This document shows positions 14,995 through 22,122 of a DNA stretch of 22,210 bases, in pieces (position 1 is the first letter of the stretch; each line of letters begins with the position of its first letter). Origin of the DNA: a virus. The notes below the pieces were generated by a model. It searched no databases. It was given only the letters and a program-made list of their open reading frames with translations, and was not told where the DNA came from. The stretch covers positions 1 to 22,210 of the IMG/VR virus record IMGVR_UViG_3300025671_008344; one strand, written 5' to 3'. The translations under genes were made by a program, and so were the position numbers.

Positions 14995-15182
14995 TGGCAG
15001 TAACAACACCCCGTAATAAAAAGGTGAAACGGCTTAACGCTAAGAATATTAAGAAATTTAGCAGGTATCCTAAAGGGAACCCTTTTTGTAATGTGAACTG
15101 GGATTGTACGTATCACTTTACCAAGGGTTATAGAAAATTCAGTAAGACCCGTAGGAAGTTATTGGGTCTTTTAGAAGACTAG
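14994..15182 (+). CDS. Unknown basic 62-residue protein
   Basis: The ATG overlaps the ClpP-like stop by one base, with AAGGAGA (14980-14986) 7 nt before it. The product has 17 Lys/Arg in 62 residues, two Cys (32 and 38) and an aromatic middle (NVNWDCTYHFTKGY). Such composition suits a small nucleic-acid-binding or ribosome-associated protein, but no family is recognised. Confidence 0.6.
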   Translation: MAVTTPRNKKVKRLNAKNIKKFSRYPKGNPFCNVNWDCTYHFTKGYRKFSKTRRKLLGLLED

Positions 15183-15191
15183 GAGGTTATT

Positions 15192-15572
15192 ATGCCTTTG
15201 GAAGTAGTAACATTTTGTCTAGCGGTAAACATGTATTATGAAGCTAGAAGTGAGCCTTTAAAAGGGCAAGTAGCAGTAAATCAAGTAGTTCAAAATAGAA
15301 AAGAAGATCCTCGGTTTCCTGATAACGAATGTGATGTAATTACTCAACCGGGGCAGTTCTCTTGGTATTGGCAAGGAAGGGATTACTTCCCTCTTAAGGA
15401 AACAGAGTCTTGGGTTCAGGCAGCTAAACTAGCTAACCTAATGGCTACCTATAGTTTCCAAGATATTACGGATGGAGCGCTATACTACCATGTTAAAACA
15501 GAAGATTGTAATCATCCCGGTAAGATTATAGGCTCTCATATATTTAGTAAGGAATATTATGGAAGACATTGA
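15192..15572 (+). CDS. Cell wall hydrolase, SleB-like (Hydrolase_2)
   Basis: This 126-residue protein consists only of the SleB-type lytic transglycosylase/amidase-like domain. It has NMYYEARSE (13-21, catalytic Glu17), GQVAVNQVVQNR (25-36), a FP...C region (42-47), GQFSWYW (54-60) and a C-terminal ALYYH stretch. The family cleaves peptidoglycan in spore cortex and, in phage and bacterial versions, vegetative wall. No signal peptide is present, unlike most bacterial SleB proteins. It may help lysis with the GH24 enzyme, or be a virion-associated hydrolase. AGGAGG sits just upstream of ATG 15192. The last 14 nt overlap the next small gene. Confidence 0.85.
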   Translation: MPLEVVTFCLAVNMYYEARSEPLKGQVAVNQVVQNRKEDPRFPDNECDVITQPGQFSWYWQGRDYFPLKETESWVQAAKLANLMATYSFQDITDGALYYHVKTEDCNHPGKIIGSHIFSKEYYGRH

Positions 15573-15699
15573 TATTAAAGAGGTTGCAGCGTTGCTTGCA
15601 GATCTCATAATCTTTCTTGAGAATGAAGCCCCTTACTCCCCCAATCTTATAGCGTTTGCTAATAGGGCTTATGAATTGAGGAATAAAATAAATGGCTAG
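15559..15699 (+). CDS. Unknown 46-residue protein
   Basis: This short frame has AAGGA (15549-15553) 5 nt before ATG 15559. It overlaps the SleB-like gene by 14 nt and the next gene by 8 nt, filling a gap of about 120 nt. The product is acidic and helical (EVAALLADLIIFLENEA, then a YELRNKING end). No family is recognised. Confidence 0.55.
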   Translation: MEDIDIKEVAALLADLIIFLENEAPYSPNLIAFANRAYELRNKING

Positions 15700-15928
15700 A
15701 AAAACGGTAGTTCACGTTAATCAGCACAATATAAAAGCCAACGATAAAGGCGCGAATTTAGAGGTGTTAACAGTTAAGGACTATAAGGATAATAGAAAAG
15801 GAAATACAGCCACAGTGTATGATCAGGACGGTCGCATTGTAGGGAAGTTTGTTTATAGACCAGATAACCCTCTTTCTTGTGGAGCCAAGGTCTGGTTCGA
15901 AACATTTAATAGGATTGAAGTAGAATGA
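15692..15928 (+). CDS. Conserved small phage protein, 78 residues
   Basis: The product begins MARKTVVHVNQHNIKAN and ends with PLSCGAKVWFETFNRIEVE. I recognise this pattern (VHVNQH..., LTVKDYK..., PLSCGA+VW) as a small uncharacterised protein found in many phages. It looks all-beta. Its usual context is among small early or middle genes, as here. GAGG lies about 10 nt upstream. The function is not known to me. Confidence 0.7.
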   Translation: MARKTVVHVNQHNIKANDKGANLEVLTVKDYKDNRKGNTATVYDQDGRIVGKFVYRPDNPLSCGAKVWFETFNRIEVE

Positions 15929-16143
15929 TTGAAGGAATTGAAGGTAAGCTCCTATATGTATTCTTTAATCCTGAAAAGAAGCTTCTTCAAACAGTGGATC
16001 ATCCGGTAGATAAAGAAGCAGCTATGAAGAATGAACACTGGGAATATATAGGGGCTATTAATGTCAGCGATTCATTGGCAAACGGTGCAATATGTAAAAG
16101 TAATGAACCGGATGATGAAGGAGTACTTGAGGATGAATCATAA
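15925..16143 (+). CDS. Unknown 72-residue protein
   Basis: It starts with an ATGA overlap on the previous stop. The product has a beta-rich start (GKLLYVFFNPEKKLLQTVDH) and an acidic C-terminal tail ending DDEGVLEDES. It overlaps the next gene by 11 nt. No family is recognised; coupled translation supports it being real. Confidence 0.6.
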   Translation: MIEGIEGKLLYVFFNPEKKLLQTVDHPVDKEAAMKNEHWEYIGAINVSDSLANGAICKSNEPDDEGVLEDES

Positions 16144-16351
16144 AAGAAAGATGGTTATAAACCCCGATGGTACAATGGTTGTTCCTTCCGAAATTAAAAC
16201 AGCTTGTGGGCATACTGCATACTATGATCTAGGATCAGGTATTGGATATCGTTGTGAATGCTGTAATGCAATTCTGGGTTCTATAGGTATGCCTCAAAAT
16301 TGTAAAGATATGGAAGATGTGTTAGAAGCAATGGGAATAGAATATGACTAG
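16133..16351 (+). CDS. Small zinc-ribbon-like protein, 72 residues
   Basis: ATG 16133 is preferred over in-frame ATG 16061 because AAGGAG (16118-16123) lies 9 nt upstream and the longer version would lie inside the previous gene. The product has CGHTAYYDLG (about 25-34) and a later CECC (about 41-44), a Cys/His set suited to one zinc ion, plus Cys56. It overlaps the next gene by 8 nt. A small regulatory or partner-binding role is likely but not shown. Confidence 0.6.
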   Translation: MNHKRKMVINPDGTMVVPSEIKTACGHTAYYDLGSGIGYRCECCNAILGSIGMPQNCKDMEDVLEAMGIEYD

Positions 16352-16610
16352 TAAAGAAGAATTCTTTGATGGAGGGATGGAGACAGCAGAAGATGCGTCC
16401 TTCCCCACATACTACATCAGCCGCAAGGATCATTCTTTCTGTATTGAGGTTCATGGTGATAAACAACTCAGAGATGATCTTATAGGTATCCTAAATGTTC
16501 GAGAGAAACTTATTAAGGAACTAAATGATTCTACATCAGAAATGCGTGTAAGAGAACTTAAAGCAGATATGGCCCGGGCTAAGCTTAAGGTTATGGGAGT
16601 GAAAGTATGA
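16344..16610 (+). CDS. Unknown 88-residue protein
   Basis: The start overlaps the previous gene by 8 nt. The first half is mixed (ASFPTYYISRKDHSFCIEVHGD) and the second half is a long charged helix (about 42-80), probably a coiled coil. It ends in an ATGA overlap with the next gene. No family is recognised. Confidence 0.6.
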   Translation: MTSKEEFFDGGMETAEDASFPTYYISRKDHSFCIEVHGDKQLRDDLIGILNVREKLIKELNDSTSEMRVRELKADMARAKLKVMGVKV

Positions 16611-16927
16611 AGATTCGAGTAACAATTGATGACTTATCCGAGACTCTTTTTAAAACAATAACTAACGAAGAGATAGATGTAGAAGCATTGCAATTCGTTA
16701 TTACGGAAGAGATTAACCGACAAAAGAATGGGCTCCCTCTTATAGGCGGGGTTCAGCCTGTTGTTGAAGAAGGTTACCTACAAGAAGGTTACTCACCAGA
16801 ATTAGTTGCAATTCTTATTGATGGCCTTAAAGAAATTACGCGTCAGACAGATGATGCCCAATTAAACTACAAGGTAATAAGTATCCTAAATGCATGGGAT
16901 ACAGCTAGAGCGGAGGCAGGTAAGTAA
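16607..16927 (+). CDS. Unknown 106-residue acidic protein
   Basis: It starts with an ATGA overlap and ends with a one-base overlap on the next gene. The product opens with a beta strand (MKIRVTIDDL), then helical acidic segments and a near-repeat EEGYLQEGYSPE (about 54-65). No cysteine, membrane span or known motif is visible, and no family is recognised. Confidence 0.6.
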   Translation: MKIRVTIDDLSETLFKTITNEEIDVEALQFVITEEINRQKNGLPLIGGVQPVVEEGYLQEGYSPELVAILIDGLKEITRQTDDAQLNYKVISILNAWDTARAEAGK

Positions 16928-17127
16928 TGGATCTTTTTATAGTAATTTATATTGCAGGAGTATTGGCTATGGCTACTCTTTGTGCATCAGCTGGTGATAT
17001 TGAGCCAGATGACTTTCCATTAGCCACTGCTATTTCTGTATTTTGGCCTATAACTACAGTATTTATTGTAGTGGGGGTGGTTAAAGATGCTTATCGTCAC
17101 TTTAAGGAGAAAAGAGACCTAGGATGA
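16927..17127 (+). CDS. Two-span small membrane protein, 66 residues
   Basis: Two hydrophobic spans are clear: about residues 3-21 (LFIVIYIAGVLAMATLCAS) and 32-52 (ATAISVFWPITTVFIVVGVV). A short acidic loop (GDIEPDD) separates them and a basic tail (KDAYRHFKEKRD) follows. This layout suits an N-out/C-in hairpin and is holin-like or antiholin-like, but it lies 3.7 kb from the endolysin. GGAGG (16912-16916) precedes the start by 10 nt. Function open. Confidence 0.65.
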   Translation: MDLFIVIYIAGVLAMATLCASAGDIEPDDFPLATAISVFWPITTVFIVVGVVKDAYRHFKEKRDLG

Positions 17128-17423
17128 AAACAGGTTGTGCTATTTGTTGGGAAGTTATTTATATCCCCAAAGGAATGAGCAAGAAGTTAAGACCTCATGG
17201 ATGGAAGTGGGATGAGGAATCGGAAGAGTGGTTCTGTTGGAATTGTTGGATTAGTTGTAACCCTCCAAAACCACCTGTGATTAATGAGAAGGAACCTACT
17301 AGAGCAGAAGCTAGAGCTAATAGGCTTTATCTAGTGGCACTAGCAAGGGCGGGTAGGCTTCCTAAGAAAACCTGTAAATGTGAGGAAAATATAAATGAGA
17401 AAGAAGAACGTAAAGCTGGGTGA
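17124..17423 (+). CDS. Zinc-ribbon-like protein, 99 residues
   Basis: It starts with an ATGA overlap. Cys pairs at CAIC (5-8) and CWNC (about 38-41) form a likely four-Cys zinc ribbon around KWDEESEEWF. A second Cys cluster, KTCKCEE, lies near the C-terminus. Many phage proteins of this kind are uncharacterised. It overlaps the following gene by 29 nt. Confidence 0.65.
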   Translation: MKTGCAICWEVIYIPKGMSKKLRPHGWKWDEESEEWFCWNCWISCNPPKPPVINEKEPTRAEARANRLYLVALARAGRLPKKTCKCEENINEKEERKAG

Positions 17424-17670
17424 CAAGGTTTGGTGTATACGTAATCTTCAAGCAGCAGAATACTATGTGATAGGGCTGTCAGAGTATTACGGAGGAGAAA
17501 GAGAGTTTTACTTGCTTCCAACTAAAGGCCATTGTATGCCTGATAACGTAAGTAGTTATTATGTAAGGGTGATTAGAGATGTTATTGACGCTTTTGAGAA
17601 TGAGATTTATATGACTAAGGCCTCGTGTAAAAGAGCACTAACCCGATTAGTAGAGGAGCCTTTTAAATGA
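17395..17670 (+). CDS. Unknown 91-residue protein, KOW-like start
   Basis: The N-terminus VKLGDKVWCIRN (6-17) is the G-D-x-V pattern of small beta-barrel (KOW/SH3-like) proteins, resembling the 12476 gene in style. The rest is mixed, with a helical basic end. TGAGG (17381-17385) lies 9 nt before ATG 17395, inside the previous gene. It ends in an ATGA overlap. No family is recognised. Confidence 0.6.
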   Translation: MRKKNVKLGDKVWCIRNLQAAEYYVIGLSEYYGGEREFYLLPTKGHCMPDNVSSYYVRVIRDVIDAFENEIYMTKASCKRALTRLVEEPFK

Positions 17671-18227
17671 ACATAGCAGAAAAGCAGCTGATGACTGAGC
17701 TGTACCATATTGCTAAAGAGTGGCGTGACTACTCGGGTAATGAATGGTCTTTCCATGGTAAAGAGAAGATAGATGATGTATTGGCGGAAGCTGAGAGAGT
17801 CTTGAATAATATTACCGATATCGAAGTAGAAGAGGCTATGAGTAACCTTGGTTTTAAAATAGTAGATCGAGGGTATAAGCCGCATTCTAATGGGGGCGGT
17901 ATGGTTCAATCAACCGCTAGTGTAGGGCCAGAGGTTTATGTAGGCAAGGGTTGTATTGTGGAAGAGAAGGCATCTGTTAATGGAGATGTTACCCTAGTAG
18001 GTAATGTTAGAGTTAAGGGACATGCAGTAGTAACAGGATATGCCGCTCTACGAGGGAATGCTATTGTTTGTGATAGGGCTATTGTAGATGGTTATTCTAT
18101 TATCATGGATAATGCTATTGTTTGTGGTGATGCTCATGTAACCAATGAATCTATTACCGGAGATGAGATTAGAGGTGATAGGAGACAGCATTATTTGAAC
18201 TCCCAATTACAAGAGGATATTAGATAA
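17667..18227 (+). CDS. Left-handed beta-helix (hexapeptide-repeat) protein
   Basis: Of 186 residues, about 83-160 form repeated hexapeptides of the [IV]-x-G/D-x-A-x kind (SVGPEV, YVGKGC, SVNGDV, VRVKGHA, AIVCDRA, AIVCGDA). This marks a left-handed parallel beta-helix with roughly four coils. The repeat NAIVC recurs at 131 and 149, exactly one 18-residue coil apart, with a 16-bp identical DNA stretch. The first 70 residues are helical and may be a separate domain. Such folds occur in acyltransferases, carbonic anhydrase-like proteins and phage fibre-related or YdcK-like proteins. No catalytic His is evident, so an enzymatic role is not claimed. Confidence 0.75.
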   Translation: MNIAEKQLMTELYHIAKEWRDYSGNEWSFHGKEKIDDVLAEAERVLNNITDIEVEEAMSNLGFKIVDRGYKPHSNGGGMVQSTASVGPEVYVGKGCIVEEKASVNGDVTLVGNVRVKGHAVVTGYAALRGNAIVCDRAIVDGYSIIMDNAIVCGDAHVTNESITGDEIRGDRRQHYLNSQLQEDIR

Positions 18228-18367
18228 TGAATCTTCCAGCAGCATTAGTATACTTAGGGTTCTTTAGTTGTGTTTTAGGAGCAGTTTATATCACAAGTTC
18301 TCCGTGGTGTCTGTGGGCATTACTTCTAATTCCTTCCTTTAAATATAGTGACAAAGAAACGGAGTAA
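18227..18367 (+). CDS. Small hydrophobic protein, 46 residues
   Basis: ATG 18227 overlaps the previous stop by one base, and an AGAGG-type site lies about 10 nt upstream. The product is hydrophobic with one or two spans (about 3-22 and 26-36, PWCLWALLLIP) and a charged end KYSDKETE. It fills the gap before the terminase-like gene. No family is recognised. Confidence 0.55.
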   Translation: MNLPAALVYLGFFSCVLGAVYITSSPWCLWALLLIPSFKYSDKETE

Positions 18368-18369
18368 AG

Positions 18370-19020
18370 ATGAGTGACAAGAAGTCTAAGAAGAAGGAAT
18401 CCAAAGATACGAAGAAGAATGAGAATCAAGAGAAAAATAGTTTTGATAAACAATTTGATGACATCTCTAAAGACTATGGAGTAGATTACGATTCAGCAGG
18501 AGGGGGCTTTAAAGAGGACCCTAATGTTGCTAAGGATAACCTTCTTCCAGTAGACCCTAATGCTACTGAGCCTGAAAAGCTCGTAGTCAAGGGCCAGAAC
18601 GGAGGTAGACGCCCGGGTGCGGGTAGGCCTAAAGGTTCTAAGAACCAGTTCTCTAAACACTCTGTAGAACGTCTTAAAGAGCTTAACTTTGACCCTATGG
18701 CAGCTATGGTTGAGCTCTACCATGAGACAGCACAGATTATTAGAGAGATGGAAGACCCTAATCACCCAAGGAGGTATAGTGCTCCCGCATTGGCCTCTCT
18801 AATTATTAATAAGCAAAAGATCGTTAATGATCTTATGCGATATGGATATCGATTTGTTCCTGATAAGGAGCAAGAAGAAGAGAAGGAGAAGCAACCTTTC
18901 CAGATTCAGCTTACCGGTCTTGGAGCAGAATCACAGGTTAAGGTTATTGCACCTATGGATGGTGATTTTAAAGATATAACACCTGATAAAGAGGATACTA
19001 AAGATGAAAGTAATGAATGA
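18370..19020 (+). CDS. Candidate terminase small subunit
   Basis: This 216-residue protein has a very charged Lys/Glu N-terminus, then NGGRRPGAGRPKGSKN (77-92). That basic Gly/Pro motif is common at the start of phage small terminase and related DNA-binding proteins. A helical section follows (about 96-160, including AAMVELYHETAQIIREM), then an acidic tail. Small terminases recognise the packaging site and feed DNA to the large subunit. No large terminase lies downstream in the window, so the call rests on the motif and length. GGAG (18361-18364) precedes the start. An alternative is a general DNA-binding protein. Confidence 0.55.
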   Translation: MSDKKSKKKESKDTKKNENQEKNSFDKQFDDISKDYGVDYDSAGGGFKEDPNVAKDNLLPVDPNATEPEKLVVKGQNGGRRPGAGRPKGSKNQFSKHSVERLKELNFDPMAAMVELYHETAQIIREMEDPNHPRRYSAPALASLIINKQKIVNDLMRYGYRFVPDKEQEEEKEKQPFQIQLTGLGAESQVKVIAPMDGDFKDITPDKEDTKDESNE

Positions 19021-19309
19021 TAAAGAAAAAACAAGATTCATGGAGTGTTGTAAGGCCTTCTCTGAGGGAGCCTTAGAATATTATTATAATGAAAGATGGG
19101 TTCCTGTAACTGGAGGAGTTTCTCTTGAAGATTTGGCTCGACGTCTTATGAACTATAGGGCACGTCCTAGTCATGCAAGATTGATGCATTTCTACTATAA
19201 TCCGGGAGCGGATTTGGTTCATGCTTATAGTAAACCACAAGAGACCATTGATGCTTATCTGGGAAATATTCTTATTGACACTAAATTGGATCTTGAAAAT
19301 GGAAATTAA
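19004..19309 (+). CDS. Unknown 101-residue protein
   Basis: It overlaps the terminase-like gene by 17 nt. The product has helices (MECCKAFSEGALEYYYNE, LEDLARRLMNYRARPSHARL) and a C-terminal acidic end. GAGG (18991-18994) lies 9 nt upstream of ATG 19004; Met4 is a possible later start. No family is recognised. Confidence 0.6.
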   Translation: MKVMNDKEKTRFMECCKAFSEGALEYYYNERWVPVTGGVSLEDLARRLMNYRARPSHARLMHFYYNPGADLVHAYSKPQETIDAYLGNILIDTKLDLENGN

Positions 19310-19556
19310 ATTAACCAAACCACAACAACAGAAGATTAATAAAGAACTTGCCGAGATGATCACTAATGTGGTAGAGGAGAGTGATATAATCTATCAGGTA
19401 ATAGTTGATTCTGTAGAAGAACAACTCTCAAAAAGGGAAGAGGTTATTCACGAAGAGGTCTCGAAGGCCATCGATAAAATGATTAATACTAGCTTTATCC
19501 AAGAAGAAGTTAAGAGTGTCTTTGTTAAAGCAATTGCTAATAAGATGGATCTATGA
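19299..19556 (+). CDS. Unknown 85-residue acidic helical protein
   Basis: ATG 19299 is chosen over the far upstream in-frame ATG 19221, which lies deep inside the previous gene. A GGA site (about 19288-19290) precedes it. The product is almost all helix with many Glu/Lys and hydrophobic spacing (VVEESDIIYQVIVDSVEEQL), so a coiled coil or helical bundle is likely. It ends with an ATGA overlap. No family is recognised. Confidence 0.55.
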   Translation: MEIKLTKPQQQKINKELAEMITNVVEESDIIYQVIVDSVEEQLSKREEVIHEEVSKAIDKMINTSFIQEEVKSVFVKAIANKMDL

Positions 19557-19738
19557 CAGACTGTAGAGTAAGAAGCCATGAAACAGAGGGAGGGGAGTAT
19601 ATTGCTTATATTGAGGGAGCATACACTACCGACTACGTAGTATTGGCTAGAGGTAAAGATCGAAATAAAGTACTTGAACAAGCGATTAGTATGCTTAATC
19701 GTTTTACAAGAACATTAATGAAAAGACATAAGGTATAA
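19553..19738 (+). CDS. Unknown 61-residue protein
   Basis: It starts with an ATGA overlap on the previous gene. The product has a beta-rich front (GEYIAYIEGAYTTDYVVLAR) and a basic helical end (LNRFTRTLMKRHKV). No family is recognised; coupling is the main support. Confidence 0.55.
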   Translation: MTDCRVRSHETEGGEYIAYIEGAYTTDYVVLARGKDRNKVLEQAISMLNRFTRTLMKRHKV

Positions 19739-19742
19739 TATA

Positions 19743-19988
19743 ATGGATACTCAAGTAAAAACTGTAGGTAATAACGAACAACTGACTGTACAACGGGCTT
19801 TTGCAATCTCAGATCAACTCCGAGCACTGCAGAAAGGGATGAATCGTAAGAATCGTAAGATTGCTCGTCTCCAAGAAGAGAACCAGCGTCTTCAAGAGAT
19901 CCTCTCCACTATCAGCGGATTGGGCCATAGTACCCATCATGGTAAAGGTTATACTCTTGCAGATATCGCTGAAGCGGCACTTAAATAA
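19743..19988 (+). CDS. Coiled-coil protein, 81 residues
   Basis: The centre (about 25-55, with KNRKIARLQEENQRLQEILS) is a strong leucine-heptad coiled coil preceded by a basic stretch. All six Arg codons are CGN, unlike most neighbours, suggesting high expression. A HisHis/Gly segment (STHHGKGYT) follows. It could be a DNA-binding dimer or a structural or scaffold piece; neither is shown. Confidence 0.65.
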   Translation: MDTQVKTVGNNEQLTVQRAFAISDQLRALQKGMNRKNRKIARLQEENQRLQEILSTISGLGHSTHHGKGYTLADIAEAALK

Positions 19989-20188
19989 TGCATCCTCATA
20001 CTCCCGGTAATGCTGGTATGGTATTTATGCTATATCAGCAAGGAGACCCTAATGCTATCGAAGCGATAGAGGGGATGGTTAAGAGAACAGGAGAATCGAA
20101 AGAATCGGTTCTTCAAAAGCTCCAAATGTTAATGGTAGGAATGGATACTCCTGCTGAAGATTTGAAGGATGATTCTTATGAACAATAG
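19988..20188 (+). CDS. Unknown 66-residue protein
   Basis: The ATG overlaps the previous TAA by one base. The product is rich in Met and Gln with a helical middle (PNAIEAIEGMVKRTGES) and an acidic end DDSYEQ. No motif or family is recognised. It overlaps the next gene by 11 nt. Confidence 0.55.
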   Translation: MHPHTPGNAGMVFMLYQQGDPNAIEAIEGMVKRTGESKESVLQKLQMLMVGMDTPAEDLKDDSYEQ

Positions 20189-20474
20189 AGTTATATTTGT
20201 TTGTTTAGTTTTAGCTTGGATGCTCTCTATGGTTGGTTTATATTTAGCCTTAGAACATGATACTGAAAAGCAAAGAATAACCACTCCTGAAGAATATGTA
20301 GAGGCTTGGGATAATTGTGTTATCTATTATGTAAAGAAGGATGCTTTCAAAACACTTGTTAATGCAGGTCATACAGATATTATTACTCGATTTTGTAATA
20401 GGGAAGTAAGAAAGAAATACTATGTAACCCAAAGCGCGGAAGTTCCGTCTAAGAGTAATGGAGATCAGAAATGA
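20178..20474 (+). CDS. Single-span membrane protein, 98 residues
   Basis: ATG 20178 is chosen over the in-frame ATG 20169 because AAGGA (20165-20169) then sits 8 nt upstream. One span (about residues 5-24, VIFVCLVLAWMLSMVGLYLA) is followed by a soluble part with two Cys (Cys42 and Cys71 or nearby) and a charged end. The N-terminal anchor suggests a periplasm-facing protein. It is not a clear i-spanin, lacking a coiled coil. The function is unknown. Confidence 0.65.
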   Translation: MNNRVIFVCLVLAWMLSMVGLYLALEHDTEKQRITTPEEYVEAWDNCVIYYVKKDAFKTLVNAGHTDIITRFCNREVRKKYYVTQSAEVPSKSNGDQK

Positions 20475-20698
20475 GTGATTTTGAGGATTATTATTATAAA
20501 AGCGATGAGGACATAACGTTTTTTGAGATAGATAAAACGGCCCCTTTGATTTCAATCATAAACAATACAGGCGAACATAAAGCCCATATTGATTTTGATG
20601 AGGATAAGGGGTCATTTGTATTAACAGGAGATTGGGATGACAGATCTAAACAAGAACTCTACGACTTCCTCATGCTCATACACAAGCATCGTACCTAG
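20471..20698 (+). CDS. Unknown 75-residue acidic protein
   Basis: It starts with an ATGA overlap. The product is very acidic (MSDFEDYYYKSDED onward, DFDEDKG, DWDD) and probably a small beta/alpha protein. Its last 62 nt also encode the start of the next gene in another frame, whose ribosome site AGGAG (20626-20630) lies inside it. No family is recognised. Confidence 0.6.
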   Translation: MSDFEDYYYKSDEDITFFEIDKTAPLISIINNTGEHKAHIDFDEDKGSFVLTGDWDDRSKQELYDFLMLIHKHRT

Positions 20699-21911
20699 TA
20701 ACCATTATGAATATGGTAGGATCAGTATTGTAGGTTCTATAGCAGAAAGTTTCTGGAGAGGCACGGCTTATAGCTCCGAGGCCCTACTGAAACCGAATGC
20801 AGATATTGATATATGGGTTGATAATCATAAACATGCAGAAGGTTTGAAAGAGGGTAAGATACCTCTGCCTCCCTATACCTATATTAATGATATGGCAAAT
20901 CACCCTAATCTTATTAGAGATATTAAGGTAATGCCTCCTTCTATTATGAGATTAATGCCTAAAGGATTAGCGGATATAGACACATTATACACAATATTGA
21001 TTAGTCATTTAGGTTGGGAGAGTCCTCATTGGTCTAAGTATAAAGCTAAGGCTATTACTTTTAAGATGAAGGAGCATGCGGCAGTAAAACTAGAGTTATA
21101 TCAAGAGCTACTAAAGTATTGGAAGAAAAAGTTTGGTAATAAGCCTTTCTTGTCTTTAAACAAAAGCAAGTCAGATTTCTTTACAGATTATGTTCCTTAT
21201 AAGTATGAACATGATTTATTGCATGGCTATGTAGCGTATCCGAATGTTCCTTTGTATACTAAAGTTCTAAAAGATGGGCAGGATATTGCTATTGATAAGA
21301 ATAAGTTTGAGGAACTTAGCTACCAAGATAAATTAGAATTATTTAGAGAAGAGATTACAGTAATTGCTGCAGAGAGGTGGTTGCTCGTTCCTAATCCTAA
21401 AGTGTCATGGTATAAAGCATATGAACTAGCTCTAGAGAAAACAGTCACTAAGCTAACAAAGAATTGGGCTAGTGAGTTTATAATTTATAACTTAGAAACA
21501 CTTTCTAAACCTGAATTTAGGAAGTTTGAGAACCTTTTAAAATATACGGAGAACGATTATATGAAAACAGATATTCAAGATTTTGAAGCCCTTTTGGTCA
21601 CTATGAAAATGATGGCAAAGAAGGATCAATATGTTCCTGATACTGTCAAAGAGCTCGTTTATGATCTATCAGAGAATGAAATTCATGGCATGAATAGAGA
21701 GCTTCTTGATGATTATGGCTTTGAGCATATGGAACAAGAGGGAGGAGGAGAAGGAGGTTCAGAATATTGTTGGGCAGTATTCCGATTTAAGAATAAGGTG
21801 TATAAGACAGAGTATTCTTATTATTCCTATGACGGTCATTATTATGACGAGATCCTTGATACACTGAGAGAGGTTTTTCCTACTCAAAAGATGGTTACTG
21901 TTTATGAGTAA
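20637..21911 (+). CDS. Nucleotidyltransferase-fold protein (DUF7275-like)
   Basis: This 424-residue protein opens with a nucleotidyltransferase signature: VGSIAESFWRG (32-42, Gly-Ser) followed by ADIDIWVDN (55-63, DxD metal site). After that come segments I recall from a large uncharacterised phage family (DUF7275 type): DIDTLYTILISHLGW, KSDFFTDYVPYKYEHDLLHG in pieces, and REEITVIAAERWL. These are joined to a long helical C-terminal half and an EGGGEGGSEY loop (about 370-379). The fold implies transfer of a nucleotide to a protein, RNA or small molecule, but the acceptor is unknown. ATG 20637 has AGGAG 6 nt upstream. Good confidence in the fold, low in the role. Confidence 0.75.
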   Translation: MTDLNKNSTTSSCSYTSIVPSNHYEYGRISIVGSIAESFWRGTAYSSEALLKPNADIDIWVDNHKHAEGLKEGKIPLPPYTYINDMANHPNLIRDIKVMPPSIMRLMPKGLADIDTLYTILISHLGWESPHWSKYKAKAITFKMKEHAAVKLELYQELLKYWKKKFGNKPFLSLNKSKSDFFTDYVPYKYEHDLLHGYVAYPNVPLYTKVLKDGQDIAIDKNKFEELSYQDKLELFREEITVIAAERWLLVPNPKVSWYKAYELALEKTVTKLTKNWASEFIIYNLETLSKPEFRKFENLLKYTENDYMKTDIQDFEALLVTMKMMAKKDQYVPDTVKELVYDLSENEIHGMNRELLDDYGFEHMEQEGGGEGGSEYCWAVFRFKNKVYKTEYSYYSYDGHYYDEILDTLREVFPTQKMVTVYE

Positions 21912-22122
21912 GCCACTTCAGGAAAAAACAAAGCGATTTAATCCGGTTTGCCAATATGATGAGGCCGATGGACATCCCTATACTGTTATGTTTCCGCACC
22001 CTTATGGGTTATGGGTGCTTTATGAAACCTTCGCTGAATTTGAGCGCCAACTGAAAGAGGCGCAGCGTTGTCCTCATTGTGGTTGGGCAGCACTGAAGGG
22101 AGAGAGTAAAGATGGGCAGTGA
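21904..22122 (+). CDS. Small zinc-binding-like protein, 72 residues, in G+C-rich tail
   Basis: The product has an aromatic middle (PYTVMFPHPYGLWVLYE, about 25-41) and a C-terminal CPHCGW (about 56-61), one half of a zinc ribbon. The first Cys16 may also take part. It overlaps the previous gene by 8 nt. The DNA here is about half G+C, much higher than upstream. No family is recognised. Confidence 0.6.
   Translation: MSKPLQEKTKRFNPVCQYDEADGHPYTVMFPHPYGLWVLYETFAEFERQLKEAQRCPHCGWAALKGESKDGQ

Noticed and set aside
16061-16132. Longer form of the zinc-ribbon gene from ATG 16061
   Set aside because: The extra 24 residues come from another frame of the previous gene. ATG 16133 has a good AAGGAG site.
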